A stretch of DNA of 28,882 bases from Chara braunii (taxonomy: Eukaryota; Streptophyta; Charophyceae; Charales; Characeae), in the NCBI GenBank assembly GCA_003427395.1, contig BFEA01000007.1, positions 1,817,747 through 1,846,628 of the forward strand, written 5' to 3'. Below, one piece after another: positions 1 to 9,232 of this stretch. The notes beneath the pieces were generated by a model, which saw nothing but the letters and a program-made list of their open reading frames with translations, did no database searches and was not told the origin of the DNA. The first letter of the stretch is position 1, and each line of letters begins with the position of its first letter. The position numbers and the translations under genes were made by a program.

Positions 1-465
1 CTAGAACATGGAACCATACGCCGCAATATGTTTTGTCTTTTGTGCAAGTAGTGATGAGTGGAGCAAGGCCCTTAGGGCCACTGCTCGTAGGAAAACGAAA
101 CAAAAGAACGAGAGAGCTACGGTAGTAAGTAGTTGTAACTCGTAACCCATAACTGTTGGAAAGCAGACCTGACTTTGGATCCAGAACATATATTGCTGGC
201 CTGCTCCTGTCTCATATGAGAATTGTTGAACCTTTATTGAGATGTCGGAACCCTTGCAAATGCACTGTTGGTGTCCTCTGGGAAAAACTATTCAACAAGG
301 AATATGTGGGCCCATTTTTTTTTTCTGTGGGAAGGTGCACCATTGGCTACCTCAGCCAGGCCTCTCCATTTTTTATTTTTTTCACCCTACTTATTGGGGT
401 GCATCGCATCACGTGCGTGTGCATTATGCGCCGCACGTGCAGAGCTCGCGCGCATGTGATACGCC
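1..465. other. Non-coding stretch, nothing recognised
   Basis: No exon, RNA gene or repeat is recognised here. Open frames are short, overlap on both strands and lack splice or codon structure. Two T-rich runs (near 315-330 and 370-382) and a CG-rich stretch near 410-465 are the only compositional features. Confidence 0.5.
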
Positions 466-617
466 GCAGGTATGGGTTGGAGTATAGGAAGAGTATAGGG
501 GGAGTATAGGCGTGATATAAGGGATATTGGGGGGTTTAATAAGGGTGTTGGGGGCGGTTTGGGGGTGTTGGGTTCGTGTATGGGGGTATTGGGGGCCGCT
601 ATGGGGGTGTGGGTGGA
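466..617 (+). repeat. G-rich low-complexity tract with G-quadruplex motif
   Basis: The plus strand first shows repeats of the type GGAGTATAGG, then runs of three to five G separated by short loops (for example GGGTGTTGGGGGCGG followed by GGGGG and GGG). At least four G-runs with loops of seven or fewer bases lie within 543-572, which meets the usual G-quadruplex pattern. The proline-rich minus-strand frame across it is a consequence of composition. Confidence 0.6.
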
Positions 618-654
618 GTTATTAGGGCATCTGGACCCCCCCAAAAAAAAAAGA

Positions 655-765
655 AAAAGTGCGGGTGTCGATGACCCCCGACCGGTAGGTGCCGACCAGC
701 CGAACAGTCGGCGGGTCGACAGCCGACCAGTCAAGGGCCACCGACCGTCGGCCGGTCCAACACTG
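655..765. repeat. GC-rich stretch with short inverted repeats
   Basis: The words CCGACCAG, CCGACCGG and their complements recur several times, so GACCGG near the left end can pair with CCGGTC near 751-756. It could fold but resembles no known element. It is bounded by A-rich sequence on both sides. Confidence 0.35.
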
Positions 766-872
766 AAAGGCACAAAATTTATCAAGTTTTTCATAGTCAA
801 TTGAGAATGTTCTCAATCTTAAAAATGAATCCAAAAATTTTGAATATCGTAGTCAAAGAAATTGGCGAACAA

Positions 873-2234
873 TCACGAAAAAAAACAACAAAAAAGTACA
901 AAAAAAAATGCCTCAATTAGATCATTGTTTATTTCAGATTCTTGAGTTGAAGAGCAGGCTGTATCAGCGTCCTGTTCTTGGCCGTTGCCAAGAGTGGGGT
1001 CATCTGCTTCGACCTTCCCTTCCCCTTTCAGCAAGTCAAGCAAAGCTAAGTGATTGCTGCCACGAAATAGCCCGCGAACAAAGGTCTTTTTGTTGCTTGT
1101 TGCGGTAAGGTCTCCTGCCTCCAGACTAACTACATCCTTCATTAAGGAAAACCAGTCAGTGTAACCAAAGAAATCCCTGCCAATCTTGGCGTTGTGCAGA
1201 GCTTGCTGACATGCAATTACAGTTTGTGCATGGTGCCCTGCCACTTGTTGCGCTTAAGCTCATCCAATATTATCCTTACTCTTGCTGCAGCATGCGGGTC
1301 TTTACGTTGCGCTACTAATATATCCTCGAGAGTGGTAGCCGAAGTGACTTTAAGCCACTCGGATAAGTTAATTTTGGAATACCCAGCTTGCATGGCTTGG
1401 ACTTCAAGGAAACCCCTTACGACAAACCCAACGTTCGTCCGCAGAATCAAGGACCGGTTCACTCTTTGAGTGCCCTGTACCTCGAAGTAGGCTCTCATGG
1501 AGCTGATCCAGGACTCTACGTCCTCCTTGCCATCATATCTAGACGGTATCATCACCGCCTTCCTGTCCATGTATGGACTGCCATAGCTGGGTCCAGCTAT
1601 TGCTGCTGGATCCGATCCCAGGGTTGCGTCAATGGCAGAACTTCCTGCGCTGCTGCTTGTAACGGCAGTGGGAACTGCAATTGTGGCAGGTCCTGACTGA
1701 ATCACCAAACTCAACGAAGAAGACTGAGAAGAAGGAGAGGAGTGGAGGGGTGCAAAGGTAGAACGGGGAAGAGAACTTGAGGTTTGGGCCTGATGCATGC
1801 TTGTCATTTGCTGCAGCTGACCGCGATGCTCTTAGGCCATTTCAACCATTTGAGTACACATCTGGCTAATCTCCGCGAGTAGTTGAGATTTCACACTCGG
1901 GAGTTCGTTGAGCAAATGGTAGTTCACTAGCGCACGTACATACACAACCAAATATTTTTTTAAGTTTGCATCAGATACATTTGGAACGGTTTTGAAAATA
2001 GCCTCAAGTTCGTCAACGACTGTTTTCCACTTAGCCTCTTCTGTCTTTTCCTCCTCAGCCAACCCTTTCTAATAGAGGGCCTCATACAACTGTTTATCAG
2101 CCTCACTCGCTGCATCCATGCGAGCCTTTAACATATCAGACAGTTTAGCTGGTGCCATGTCAGAACTAGCTCCTTCGGTTGCCACGACTTCTCTCGCCCT
2201 TCTCTCTTGTCCGCGCGTCTCAACGGGCATGTAG
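873..2234 (-). pseudogene. Broken gag gene of a Ty3/gypsy-like LTR retrotransposon
   Basis: Three minus-strand segments lie in one frame: 2234-2072, 2068-1835 and 1831-1220. They are split by TAG at 2069-2071 and TAA at 1832-1834, and end at TAA 1217-1219. A fourth segment in another frame (1244-873) continues with coding-like sequence, so a frameshift lies near 1140-1244. The start is taken at MPVETRGQERR, preceded by a C/T-rich leader. The N-terminal part is charged and helical (AEEEKTEEAKW, then VPNVSDANLKKYL). A Ser/Pro/Ala-rich linker follows, then the capsid-like core with SRYDGKEDVESWISSM and AYFEVQGTQ, which fits the Retrotrans_gag pattern (basic-Tyr-Asp-Gly, then Trp-Ile, then Tyr-Phe). 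No zinc knuckle, protease or RT follows; the copy ends in a T/A-rich stretch near 870-905. All three stops are one C-to-T step from Gln codons. The family call is from motif recognition and is moderately sure. Confidence 0.75.
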
Positions 2235-2374
2235 TGGATTTCAGCAAAAGAAACAAACTGAAAGTACAGAGAAGAAGATAAAACTTCTAGCCGGAGCAGC
2301 AAATATTTGGACTAGAGGGCAACCAAAAAAAAAAAACTATCAAAGAATGCAATATATTCAGAAGAGAGTTCTGA

Positions 2375-2400
2375 TTCCGCGTTCAAGTCCGGTCACACCA
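2375..2400 (-). other. Candidate primer-binding site of the gag-bearing retrotransposon
   Basis: On the minus strand the sequence TGGTGTGACCGGACTTGAAC lies about 140 nt upstream of the gag start. It starts with TGG and is complementary to a tRNA-like 3' end containing GTTCAAGTCC and CCA, which is the expected place and form of a PBS just inside a 5' LTR. Against it, the distance from the TTC loop to CCA is four nucleotides shorter than in a canonical tRNA, and no TG...CA boundary is obvious next to it. Confidence 0.4.
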
Positions 2401-3206
2401 AGTACAAGATCCCCTTGAGCCTAATCCAACTGCCACCGTCAAAGTACATCAAACCAGACTACAAGTAACATCATACAGCAATGGAGAATTGAGTGGTGTA
2501 TAAGGTGCAGGTCAATCATTGGATTGTGTGTCATCTGTCTGACAAAGTATCTCAGGCGAGATCCCCTCGGCAGCGAGGGCTCTAAAAGAAAAGAAGAATA
2601 TTGTATCCATGACAAAACAGAGAGCTGTACTGCGTCAACAGATTTGGGTCCAAGGGCCCCTTCTTGTTTGGACCCGTTCCCATTGGGTCCCAATGGGTCC
2701 CAAGTAGGTCACGACCAAGTCCCAACCAAGGAGAGTACCTCAAGGTCCTACTTTCTGCCTCTACCGTACTGAAAAACGAATTTCAACTTCAAGAGAGAAC
2801 CTACAGACTATATCCATGCACTGATGAAAAGACAAAGCACTGTAGAAAGAAATGGCTTTTCAAGCAAGATACTTCATTTCTACATCCATCAGGTTAGTAA
2901 GTAGTCCGCACACCAATGCACACAGCCAAGACTTCAGAGGAGTAGGAAAGAGACCCAGAAGTACCCCAGCAGGACAAACAATACCATGCACACATACATG
3001 GGCAACCCTTAGGTGCACGACACTTACCTGAGTGGCCCGGACTCTCCCCTTCCTCATGTGGTCTTCCTAACCCTATTCACTACCTCTACACTAGTGTCCT
3101 ATCATGTAGGAGGGTCTCACTTCCAACACCAAAGTGCAACGCCGGATCCCCCGCCGATGCTGAAGAACAAAGTAGTAACTTGCAGTCCGTAGATGCAGAA
3201 TGGCTA

Positions 3207-3236
3207 CCTCCCTCAAGATTGCCTACTTGAGGGAGG
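3207..3236. repeat. Perfect hairpin, 11 bp arms
   Basis: CCTCCCTCAAG and CTTGAGGGAGG form perfect 11 bp arms around an 8-nt loop. Confidence 0.7.
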
Positions 3237-3364
3237 CCCTCAAGTCACCAAGTGTCTCCCTTAGGTCAGATTCCACGTGCAAGTGCCTCTCACTGTCGCC
3301 TCTCTCAACTTTTCGCATGAAGTCCTCTTGATGTGTCTCGCCACCACATACTCACTCTCAATCT

Positions 3365-3407
3365 ACCTGGTCAGGTTCAATGCCGACGTAGCATGACCTA
3401 ACCAGGT
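3365..3407. repeat. Inverted repeat, 12 bp arms
   Basis: ACCTGGTCAGGT (3365-3376) and ACCTAACCAGGT (3396-3407) pair at 11 of 12 positions. Confidence 0.65.
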
Positions 3408-3454
3408 GGGGCCAACATCCCCAAGCCACACTTCCCCACTTCGCACTTCGGACC

Positions 3455-3499
3455 AACCCTAACCGTAAGTGGTTCGCCCTTACCACTTAGGTTAGGGTT
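3455..3499. repeat. 18 bp hairpin with telomere-like words
   Basis: AACCCTAACC-G-TAAGTGGT pairs with ACCACTTAGGTTAGGGTT (3482-3499). All 18 pairs match, with a single bulged G at 3465 and an 8-nt loop. The outer arms contain CCCTAA and TTAGGG, but only one or two words, so this is not a telomere array. Confidence 0.75.
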
Positions 3500-3522
3500 A
3501 GGATGGATAAGTCAACTCTCAC

Positions 3523-3630
3523 CAGCAAGAAGAATCCGCTCTGAAACCAATCTTATGATCCTGGCCAATTTTGAAGTACACATTTATCAGATAGTACAAT
3601 GCTGTCCAATTGCAGAAAGAAATGAATGAA
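3523..3630 (-). CDS. Weak candidate internal exon, unknown protein
   Basis: On the minus strand a long pyrimidine tract (CTCTCTCTCCTCTCAAG) ends in an acceptor at 3631-3632, and a GTGAGAGT donor follows at 3522. Between them one frame is open and reads FISFCNWTALYYLINVYFK and then IGQDHKIGFRADSSC. The peptide is not recognised and no neighbouring exon was found. Alternatively, TGGTTTCAGAGC inside it (3536-3549) resembles the initiator-Met PBS used by many plant retrotransposons, which would make this an LTR/leader junction. Neither reading is secure. Confidence 0.25.
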
Positions 3631-3769
3631 CTTGAGAGGAGAGAGAGGGTAAGAAGAAGAAGAAGATGATGTACACCAGCATAGACAAATGATAAAGCTC
3701 TTCTTCTTCGCCAAACACTCTCCTCCTCCTTATCTCCTCGTCTCTCATTCACACAAGAAATAATAATAC

Positions 3770-4790
3770 AATGTTGAATGGCTGTACCGGAATCAATGTC
3801 TGAATCCCTCTTCTCCTGCAGGTATCACTTCAGGTCCACCATAGCCATGGCCACCTCACTCACTCTTCACTCTCATAGGCCGAGGCTATGGCGGACTACT
3901 AGGTCTTGCCCTTATGCCCAAAGGACAACCAAAGCAGCTATGGCTGCTCTAGCTCAGGCCACCGTGCCTGACTCTGCCTCAAAGCTTCTTGGTGTAGCTC
4001 TGCCCCAACGGGGACCTTCCTGCTGCAGCGCCCACCAAGGTGATGAAGATGGCTGCCACCATAGTCAGGTAAGTACCTCTGGCGCTCCCCCTTCCTCCTG
4101 CTCTTCTTCCTCCTCCGTGTCCTTGCTCCTTCCCCAGCAGCGCTACTCTTGCTAGCACTGCTCCAGCCAGCGCTCCAACCAGTGTGTCACCAAACTTGCA
4201 CATCGACAATGAGGCTGGGCTCTTCGCCTGGCCTGGAGCTATAGCGCCCTGCTTGCCTCTTGGGCAGTGACTTCCAGGCCGCTCGGCCTTCCAAGCAACC
4301 GGTACCTCCTCCCTTCCGGAGGGAAACATCATTGCAGACTCTGATATTGCCCGTACAGGCCCTAGACTCAGATTGGTTGGACTGGTACCCGCCTACACCT
4401 AGCCTACAACTATTGGCCTCTAAAAATGCCATTTTCGTCTTCTTCTGCTCGACCTCCAGTACCCGCACATCTACCTCTTCAGGGTGTGGTAATGGCCTAC
4501 CTGCTACTTGAATGCTTTACCCCGCTGCAATCCGCAATGTCACGGCCACAGGTAAGTACCGGCCCTGAGGGCCCAACGAACGAACAAGTGCCCTTGTGGG
4601 TCACACACACACTCAAGCCAACCAGCACTCAGACAGACATGCAGACGAGCAAGCGTGCACACACACACACACATGCAGACCAGCAAGCGTGTACACACAC
4701 AGACTTAGATAACTTCGTAGCAAGCGGGAAACTCAGCAAGGCATTCAGTCCATGAGCAAAACTCAGAAATCAACTGTCTCATTCCGTGTT
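3770..4790. other. GC-rich unclassified DNA with short repeats
   Basis: No product is recognised. The words GCTATGG and CCATGGCC recur, as they do at 10.8-11.7 kb. Two identical donor-like words CAGGTAAGTACC occur near 4065 and 4547. Open frames here are Ser/Pro/Ala-rich and overlap on both strands, so they are not called as genes. Upstream exons of the PP2C gene were looked for (DGHGG, DGLWD, GDSRA motifs) and not found. Confidence 0.4.
4599..4705 (+). repeat. Short tandem repeat with CA tracts
   Basis: A ~38 bp unit containing CATGCAGACCAGCAAGCGTG followed by a CACACA tract occurs twice (4637-4705), after an earlier CA tract near 4602. Confidence 0.6.
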
Positions 4791-4933
4791 TGGTCGGGTC
4801 ATCACAATTTTGTTAAACGAAGACGAAAAAAAAGAAAAAAGAAAGTCAGTTTTAGTACTGTTTTACTAATTTAGCTTTTCGGTTTTGATGAGATTTTGGT
4901 AGTTGCAGTGTTCTTGGCACTTCGGTGTGCTTA

Positions 4934-5053
4934 GGGCGTACTCACACTAGCACTATCTCAAATGTATCTGACCGCATTTCCGGCCGAACCTGTATGCATC
5001 AGGTCGTGTTTCCGTCCAGAAGTAAGTGAAAAAGTGTTAGTGTGAGTATGTGG
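4934..5053. mobile_element. Candidate MITE, PIF/Harbinger-like
   Basis: TACTCACACTAGCACT (4939-4954) and AGTGTTAGTGTGAGTA (5033-5048) are terminal inverted repeats matching at 15 of 16 positions, around ~78 bp without an ORF. TTA flanks both sides (4931-4933 and 5054-5056), which fits the 3 bp TWA target duplication of PIF/Harbinger elements. The outermost five bases of the two ends do not pair, so the exact ends and family are uncertain. It lies in the presumed intron, about 50 bp before the PP2C exon acceptor. Confidence 0.5.
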
Positions 5054-5106
5054 TTATCAGTGCGTTTGGTGAATCTGGTTGTACTCTTCTTGGCTGGCGC
5101 ATGCAG

Positions 5107-5709
5107 GACATTGCGCGGTTTTTAATCAAGACTGCTTTGCAGCGTGCGGCGAAGAAGCACAGTCTGACATATTCCGAGTTGATCAAGACGCCTCGTGGAT
5201 TGAGGAGAGAATTTCATGATGACATAACATGCATCATTTTCTTCTTCAACCACTTTTCTTCGCTGCGACCGGCTTTCACAAAGGCAAGCACAGCAATCTG
5301 GCGACCCGGGACACCTGGATCTGTGGTGACCACGGCCGTGGGCCAGACTGCGGGGCCGTCATTTGCCATTCCAGAGGAGTCAGAAGCAGCATTAGGAGGA
5401 TTGGAAATGCACTCCATGGAGTTGGCGGGAAGGAGGATGTACAATCAACAGCAAATGGTAGGAAACGGTGTAATGGACTATGCCTTGGATCGCCCAATGA
5501 CCAGCCCGAGCTTTTCGTTGAGACCGAAGCCACATATTAGAGATGTGCAGGGTAACGTGTTCTTCGGGGATCACAATTTCGTTTACCCGAGGGGGACGCA
5601 GCCGGAACCCCATGCTGGGACTTTCGTCATAAGTGGTCACCCAAATGTCTCTGGCTATCGCCGAGAGAACGTTGCTGGGATAGGTGGTATGGGTGACATG
5701 GGAGCATAG
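5107..5709 (+). CDS. PP2C-type Ser/Thr phosphatase, C-terminal exon (partial gene)
   Basis: PP2C enzymes are Mg/Mn-dependent phosphatases that remove phosphate from Ser/Thr; plant families regulate kinase signalling. This exon begins after a clear acceptor (pyrimidine-rich, then GCATGCAG at 5101-5106) in phase 0 and encodes 200 residues to TAG at 5707. The first ~45 residues hold the last helix and strand of the catalytic domain: [20 protein letters not shown], then [14 protein letters not shown] is PP2C motif 11; its first Asp corresponds to a conserved metal ligand. The spacing and the AAKK...YS..L...RG.RR.FHDDIT pattern best resemble plant clade D PP2Cs. The remaining ~140 residues are a Gly/Pro/Met-containing tail without a recognised domain; known clade D proteins end soon after this motif. 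The rest of the catalytic domain (DGHGG, GDS, DGLWD motifs) is not in this window and must lie upstream across a long intron, or be lost. An unspliced frame runs upstream to 5050 but is intronic in this model. Confidence 0.8.
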   Translation, partial: DIARFLIKTALQRAAKKHSLTYSELIKTPRGLRREFHDDITCIIFFFNHFSSLRPAFTKASTAIWRPGTPGSVVTTAVGQTAGPSFAIPEESEAALGGLEMHSMELAGRRMYNQQQMVGNGVMDYALDRPMTSPSFSLRPKPHIRDVQGNVFFGDHNFVYPRGTQPEPHAGTFVISGHPNVSGYRRENVAGIGGMGDMGA

Positions 5710-6795
5710 AACCTGCGTGACACCACGACAAGTCATGCTCGGGACAACTGGAAGAGATAGTCGCAGTGGCGAGGGAAAGGTGGTGAAAGGCGGAACAAAG
5801 TATGTGTGTTTGTACGGGGCTCTGGGACTTCGGTTATGAGTGGTCGCCCAAGTGTTTGTGGTTTTCGGCGAGAGACCGTCGCTGGGATGGGTGGTATTGG
5901 TGACATGGGAGCATAACCTGCTCGACACAACAAGAAGTCATGCTCGGGACACAACTGAAAGAGAGAGTCGCAGTGGCGAGTGAAAGGTGGTGAAAGGCAG
6001 AACGAGGTATGTGTGTTTGTACGGGGCTGGGACTTCGGTTATGAGCGGTCACCCAAATGTCTGTGGTTTTCGGCGAGAGACCATTGCTGGGATGGGTCGT
6101 ATGGATGACCTGCGAGCATAGAACCTGCTGACAAGTCATGCTGGGGACACGGCAGAATGAGAATCGCCAGAATGGCGAGGGAAAGGTGGTGAAAAGCAGA
6201 ACAGGGTATGTGTGTGTGTGTGTTTGTACGGGGCTGGGATTTTGGTTGTAAGTGGTCGTCCAAATGTCTGTGTTTTTTGGCGAGAGACTGTTGCTGGGAT
6301 GGGTGGAATAGTGACCTGGGAGCATAGAACTTGGTCGGCAAGTCGTGCTGGGCGTGCAGCAAAATGAGAATAGTGGCAGTGGCGAGGGAAAGGTGGTGAA
6401 AGGCGGAACAGGGTATGTGTGTTTGTACGGGGCTGGGACTTTGGTTATGAGCGGTCACCCAAATGTCTGCGAGAGACCGTTGCTGGGATGGGTGGGACAA
6501 GTGACCTAGGAACATAGAACTTGCTCGGCAACTCATGCTGGCGGCACAGCAGAATGAGACTAGTCACAGTCGCGAGGAATTCCGTTTACCCGAGAGGGGC
6601 ACAGCCTGAAACCCATGATGGGACTTTTGTCATAAGCGGGCACTCAAATGTCCCTGGTTTTCGGCGAGAGACCATTTCTGGGATGGTTGGGGTACAGGTT
6701 ACCTGGGAGAATAGGGCTTTGATGCAACCGCAAGTCGTGCTGGGCGCACAGTGGAATGAGAATAGTCGCAGTGGCGAGGACGCCACTGAAAGGTA
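5584..6795 (+). repeat. Six ~200 bp tandem copies of the PP2C exon 3' end
   Basis: Copies are anchored on GGGACT-like starts at 5617, 5824, 6029, 6236, 6435 and 6620, with spacings of 207, 205, 207, 199 and 185 bp. Copy 1 is the coding end of the phosphatase exon. Copies 2 and 3 still read in frame as GTSVMSGRPSVCGFRRET-type peptides and end in a stop at the same relative place. Copies 4-6 are more eroded, and copy 5 lacks the GFRR portion. The linkers share GCAGTGGCGAGGGAAAGGTG and GGTATGTGTGTTTGTACGGG. Copy 6 again has the VYPRG...P segment that precedes copy 1, but copies 2-5 do not. These units would lie in the 3' UTR or beyond it. Confidence 0.85.
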
Positions 6796-6929
6796 GAATG
6801 AGGTATGTGGGTTTGAATGGGGGAGGGGCAAGGTATTGACTGCCAATCTTCACGACTAACTCGCTCACTGTTGTGATCCTTTCTGCCCTAGGCAGGCATA
6901 GACTAGAGGACAGCAGAAAGGACGGGGCT

Positions 6930-7070
6930 AATTAGGGGGGCTTCATTCCTCCCAATTGCTGAGGTCCTTTTGCCAATCAGAGGATAATTTCTCAGGTGGG
7001 CTTCATTCCCTGCAGTTTGCTGAGGCGGGCTTCATTCCCCCCAATTGCTGAGGTGGGCTTCATTACCAGT
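6930..7070 (+). repeat. ~28 bp degenerate tandem repeat
   Basis: GGGCTTCATTCC...CAATTGCTGAGG recurs at about 6938, 6998, 7027 and 7054, the last incomplete. An AATAAA word downstream (7216) is a possible poly(A) signal for the phosphatase gene but is weak evidence by itself. Confidence 0.7.
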
Positions 7071-7250
7071 ACCCAGGGGGAACACAAGAAGGAAGAGGGA
7101 AGGGTAGCCACTAGAACGAGAAATCTATGGGAGTGTCATTTATCATGGCAATTTCAGCGATATGGTCAGATTTGCCTCTTGATTTTCTGTATTCATTGAT
7201 GACAGTGGTGAGGTAATAAAGATGTTTGTGCACAACCTATACAAATTGGG

Positions 7251-7351
<101 letters not shown>

Positions 7352-7697
7352 TGTGCCACACTTGCTCTTGAGCGTGTGTTCTTGCTCCTGCATGCAGCAC
7401 AGAAAAGCAACATACACCACCTATGCTTTCCAAGTTGATCACAAAAAGAGGCACGAGCATGAGTTGATGGCATGAATCATGTTATTGTTTCTACAGGGGT
7501 CACATAGCTGCTCCTCGGGAGAGGAGGGCCATGAATAGCACCAGAGGCTGAGGGATACTGTGTGTGTGTGTACCGTTTGAGTAAACTGGGAGGGTCGCAA
7601 GAGCAGCTGTTGCCAGTGTTGGCACCCTCCGAGATGACATAACCTCAGCGACGAACAAGCTAGGACAACAGGAACCGGAGCAACCTCAAGGCAGAGA

Positions 7698-7729
7698 GGG
7701 GGTGGGGGGGAAGTTGGGGGTTGGGGGGG
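7698..7729 (+). repeat. G-quadruplex motif
   Basis: GGGGG, GGGGGGG, GGGGG and GGGGGG are separated by one to six bases, giving a short and strong G-quadruplex pattern on the plus strand. Confidence 0.7.
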
Positions 7730-7997
7730 AATGGCACGAAATCTGATATTTTCTCTCTTTTAAGGGCATTGTCGGCAGGTGACACAGTGTCTGTTTATCA
7801 AACAGTCATGCCCAGTCTTGCAGCGCAACAGATCATGTCCGCCACCGTTCTCCAGGGAGGGAGGGCTGGTTTTTTAAGTCATGTGCACGTATCTGGGGGT
7901 TAGTGACATCGCGCTCTGTGTCTCAGTGAGGGAGGGCTGGTTGTTGGTCGGCAAGAATGGGGGCGGTGATGGCAATTTTTTTATTTCTTTTTTGATG

Positions 7998-8024
7998 GGC
8001 ATGGGGTTTGCAATACCCCATGCC
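7998..8024. repeat. Perfect hairpin, 10 bp arms
   Basis: GGCATGGGGT and ACCCCATGCC pair perfectly around the loop TTGCAAT. Confidence 0.75.
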
Positions 8025-8126
8025 ATATGTCTCATGGAAAGACTGAGGGCCAACTCGCCTGCCCTCAGCCCAGGCCAAAACGGGGGCCAAAAGGACCCCA
8101 TACGAGGACTCAGGGCCTGGACGTGA

Positions 8127-8150
8127 GACAGTTGACTTTGGTCAACTGTC
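8127..8150. repeat. Perfect hairpin, 10 bp arms, with TTGAC cores
   Basis: GACAGTTGAC and GTCAACTGTC pair perfectly around the loop TTTG. Both arms carry the TTGAC core bound by plant WRKY factors; that it is a binding site is only inference. Confidence 0.7.
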
Positions 8151-8398
8151 GTGACCCCAACAGTCAAAGTCCAAAGGTACCTAGCCCAGGCCGCTGGTCA
8201 AGCACACACACTTGTTTGTATGCAGGTACCCCGACAGCATCAGGTCCAAGGGAAAAGTCTGCAACTGCACAATCCGGGCCCTCAGCTGTGAGTCAATCTG
8301 GACGACTGTGGGGAAAACACCCGAGGCCAGACAGCCTCGACAATTGCTACTTAAGGCTGGTCTCGAGTGAGTCAACCATTCAGTCTCGCTATGCTGCT

Positions 8399-8495
8399 TT
8401 GACGCTGGCTCGACTTTGACTAGACGCTGGTAATATGCTGGCTGGACGCTGGCAATATGCTGGCTGGACGCTGGCTAGACGCTGGCTGTGCACTG
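8399..8495 (+). repeat. ~22 bp degenerate tandem repeat
   Basis: CTGGACGCTGGCAATATG-type units repeat four to five times with variants (GACGCTGGCTCGAC, TAGACGCTGGTAATATG). The array leads into the larger 34 bp array. Confidence 0.7.
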
Positions 8496-8570
8496 GCGAT
8501 GCGGACGACGGCACGAGGTGGAGGCAGCATGCTGGCACTTTCTGCATTGTATGCCAGGCTTGCTGAGGTG

Positions 8571-9046
8571 GCATGTTGATGTGGCGCTACCTCTGGTCTA
8601 CATTGCATGCTGATGTGGCGCTACCTCTGGTCTACATTGCATGCTGATGTGGTGCTACCTCTGGTCTACATTGCATGCTGNTCTGGTCTACATTGCATGC
8701 TGATGTGGTGCTACCTCTGGTCTACATTGCATGCTGATGTGGCGCTGCCTCTGGTCTACATTGCATGCTGATGTGGCGCTGCCTCTGGTCTACATTGCAT
8801 GCTGATATGGCACTACCTCTGGTCTACATTGCATGCTGACGTGGCGCTACCTCTGGTCTACATTGCATGCTGATGTGGCGCTACCTCTGGTCTACATTGC
8901 ATGCTGATGCGGCGCTACCTGTGGTCTACATTGCATGCTGATGTGGTGCTACCTCTGGTTTACAGTGCATGCTGATGTGGCGCTACTTCTGGTCTACATT
9001 GCATATTGATGTGGCGCTGCTACTGGACTACATTGCTGATGTGGCA
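8571..9046 (+). repeat. 34 bp minisatellite, 14 visible units, with assembly gap
   Basis: The unit runs GCATGCTGATGTGGCGCTAC and then CTCTGGTCTACATT. Thirteen units fill 8571-9000, the fourth shortened to 22 nt by an N at 8681; a fourteenth diverged unit (9001-9034) and a partial one follow. Units differ by one to four bases, and variation rises toward the right end. Because units are directly adjacent without unique spacers, this is a minisatellite and not a CRISPR array. The N marks a place where the assembler could not resolve copy number. Confidence 0.95.
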
Positions 9047-9216
9047 TATGCCACCTGTCTCGACTGTTGACGTGGCATTATCCACGCTGTCTACATGAGG
9101 TGACTGGTTGCGAGGAGGAGGAAGATCGGGATCTGTGGATGAAGGAGATCGGGTACTCACCTGAGGTTGACGTCGTCACTGGAATCTGCTATGTCTTCAT
9201 GGTCTTCACGAGATAA

Positions 9217-9232
9217 AGTGCCACGTGGCACT
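9217..9232. promoter_or_regulatory. Perfect 16 bp palindrome containing a G-box
   Basis: AGTGCCACGTGGCACT is its own reverse complement and centres on CACGTG, the G-box/ABRE core of plant promoters. No adjacent gene is visible, so function is unproven. Confidence 0.35.

Larger units (their letters stand above)
2401..3510. other. Non-coding, hairpin-rich stretch upstream of gag (possible LTR)
   Basis: If the site at 2375-2400 is a PBS, this is where the minus-strand 5' LTR would lie, but there is no second copy in the window to prove it. No exon is recognised. Besides the three strong hairpins listed separately, GGGTCCAA (2646-2653) pairs with TTGGACCC (2668-2675), and the words GGGTCC and CCCATTGGG recur at 2680-2702. 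Confidence 0.35.

Noticed and set aside
387-800. 137-codon Pro-rich minus-strand frame
   Set aside because: It results from the G-rich low-complexity tract on the other strand.
3455-3499. Interstitial telomere array
   Set aside because: Only one or two TTAGGG/CCCTAA words are present, and they belong to a hairpin, not a tandem array.
3536-3549. Initiator-Met primer-binding site (minus TGGTTTCAGAGC)
   Set aside because: One mismatch from the common plant PBS, but no LTR boundary or downstream gag/pol is visible, and the same bases fit an exon candidate. Kept only as an alternative.
8571-9046. CRISPR-like regular repeats
   Set aside because: The 34 bp units abut one another with no unique spacers, in an obviously eukaryotic context; this is a minisatellite.
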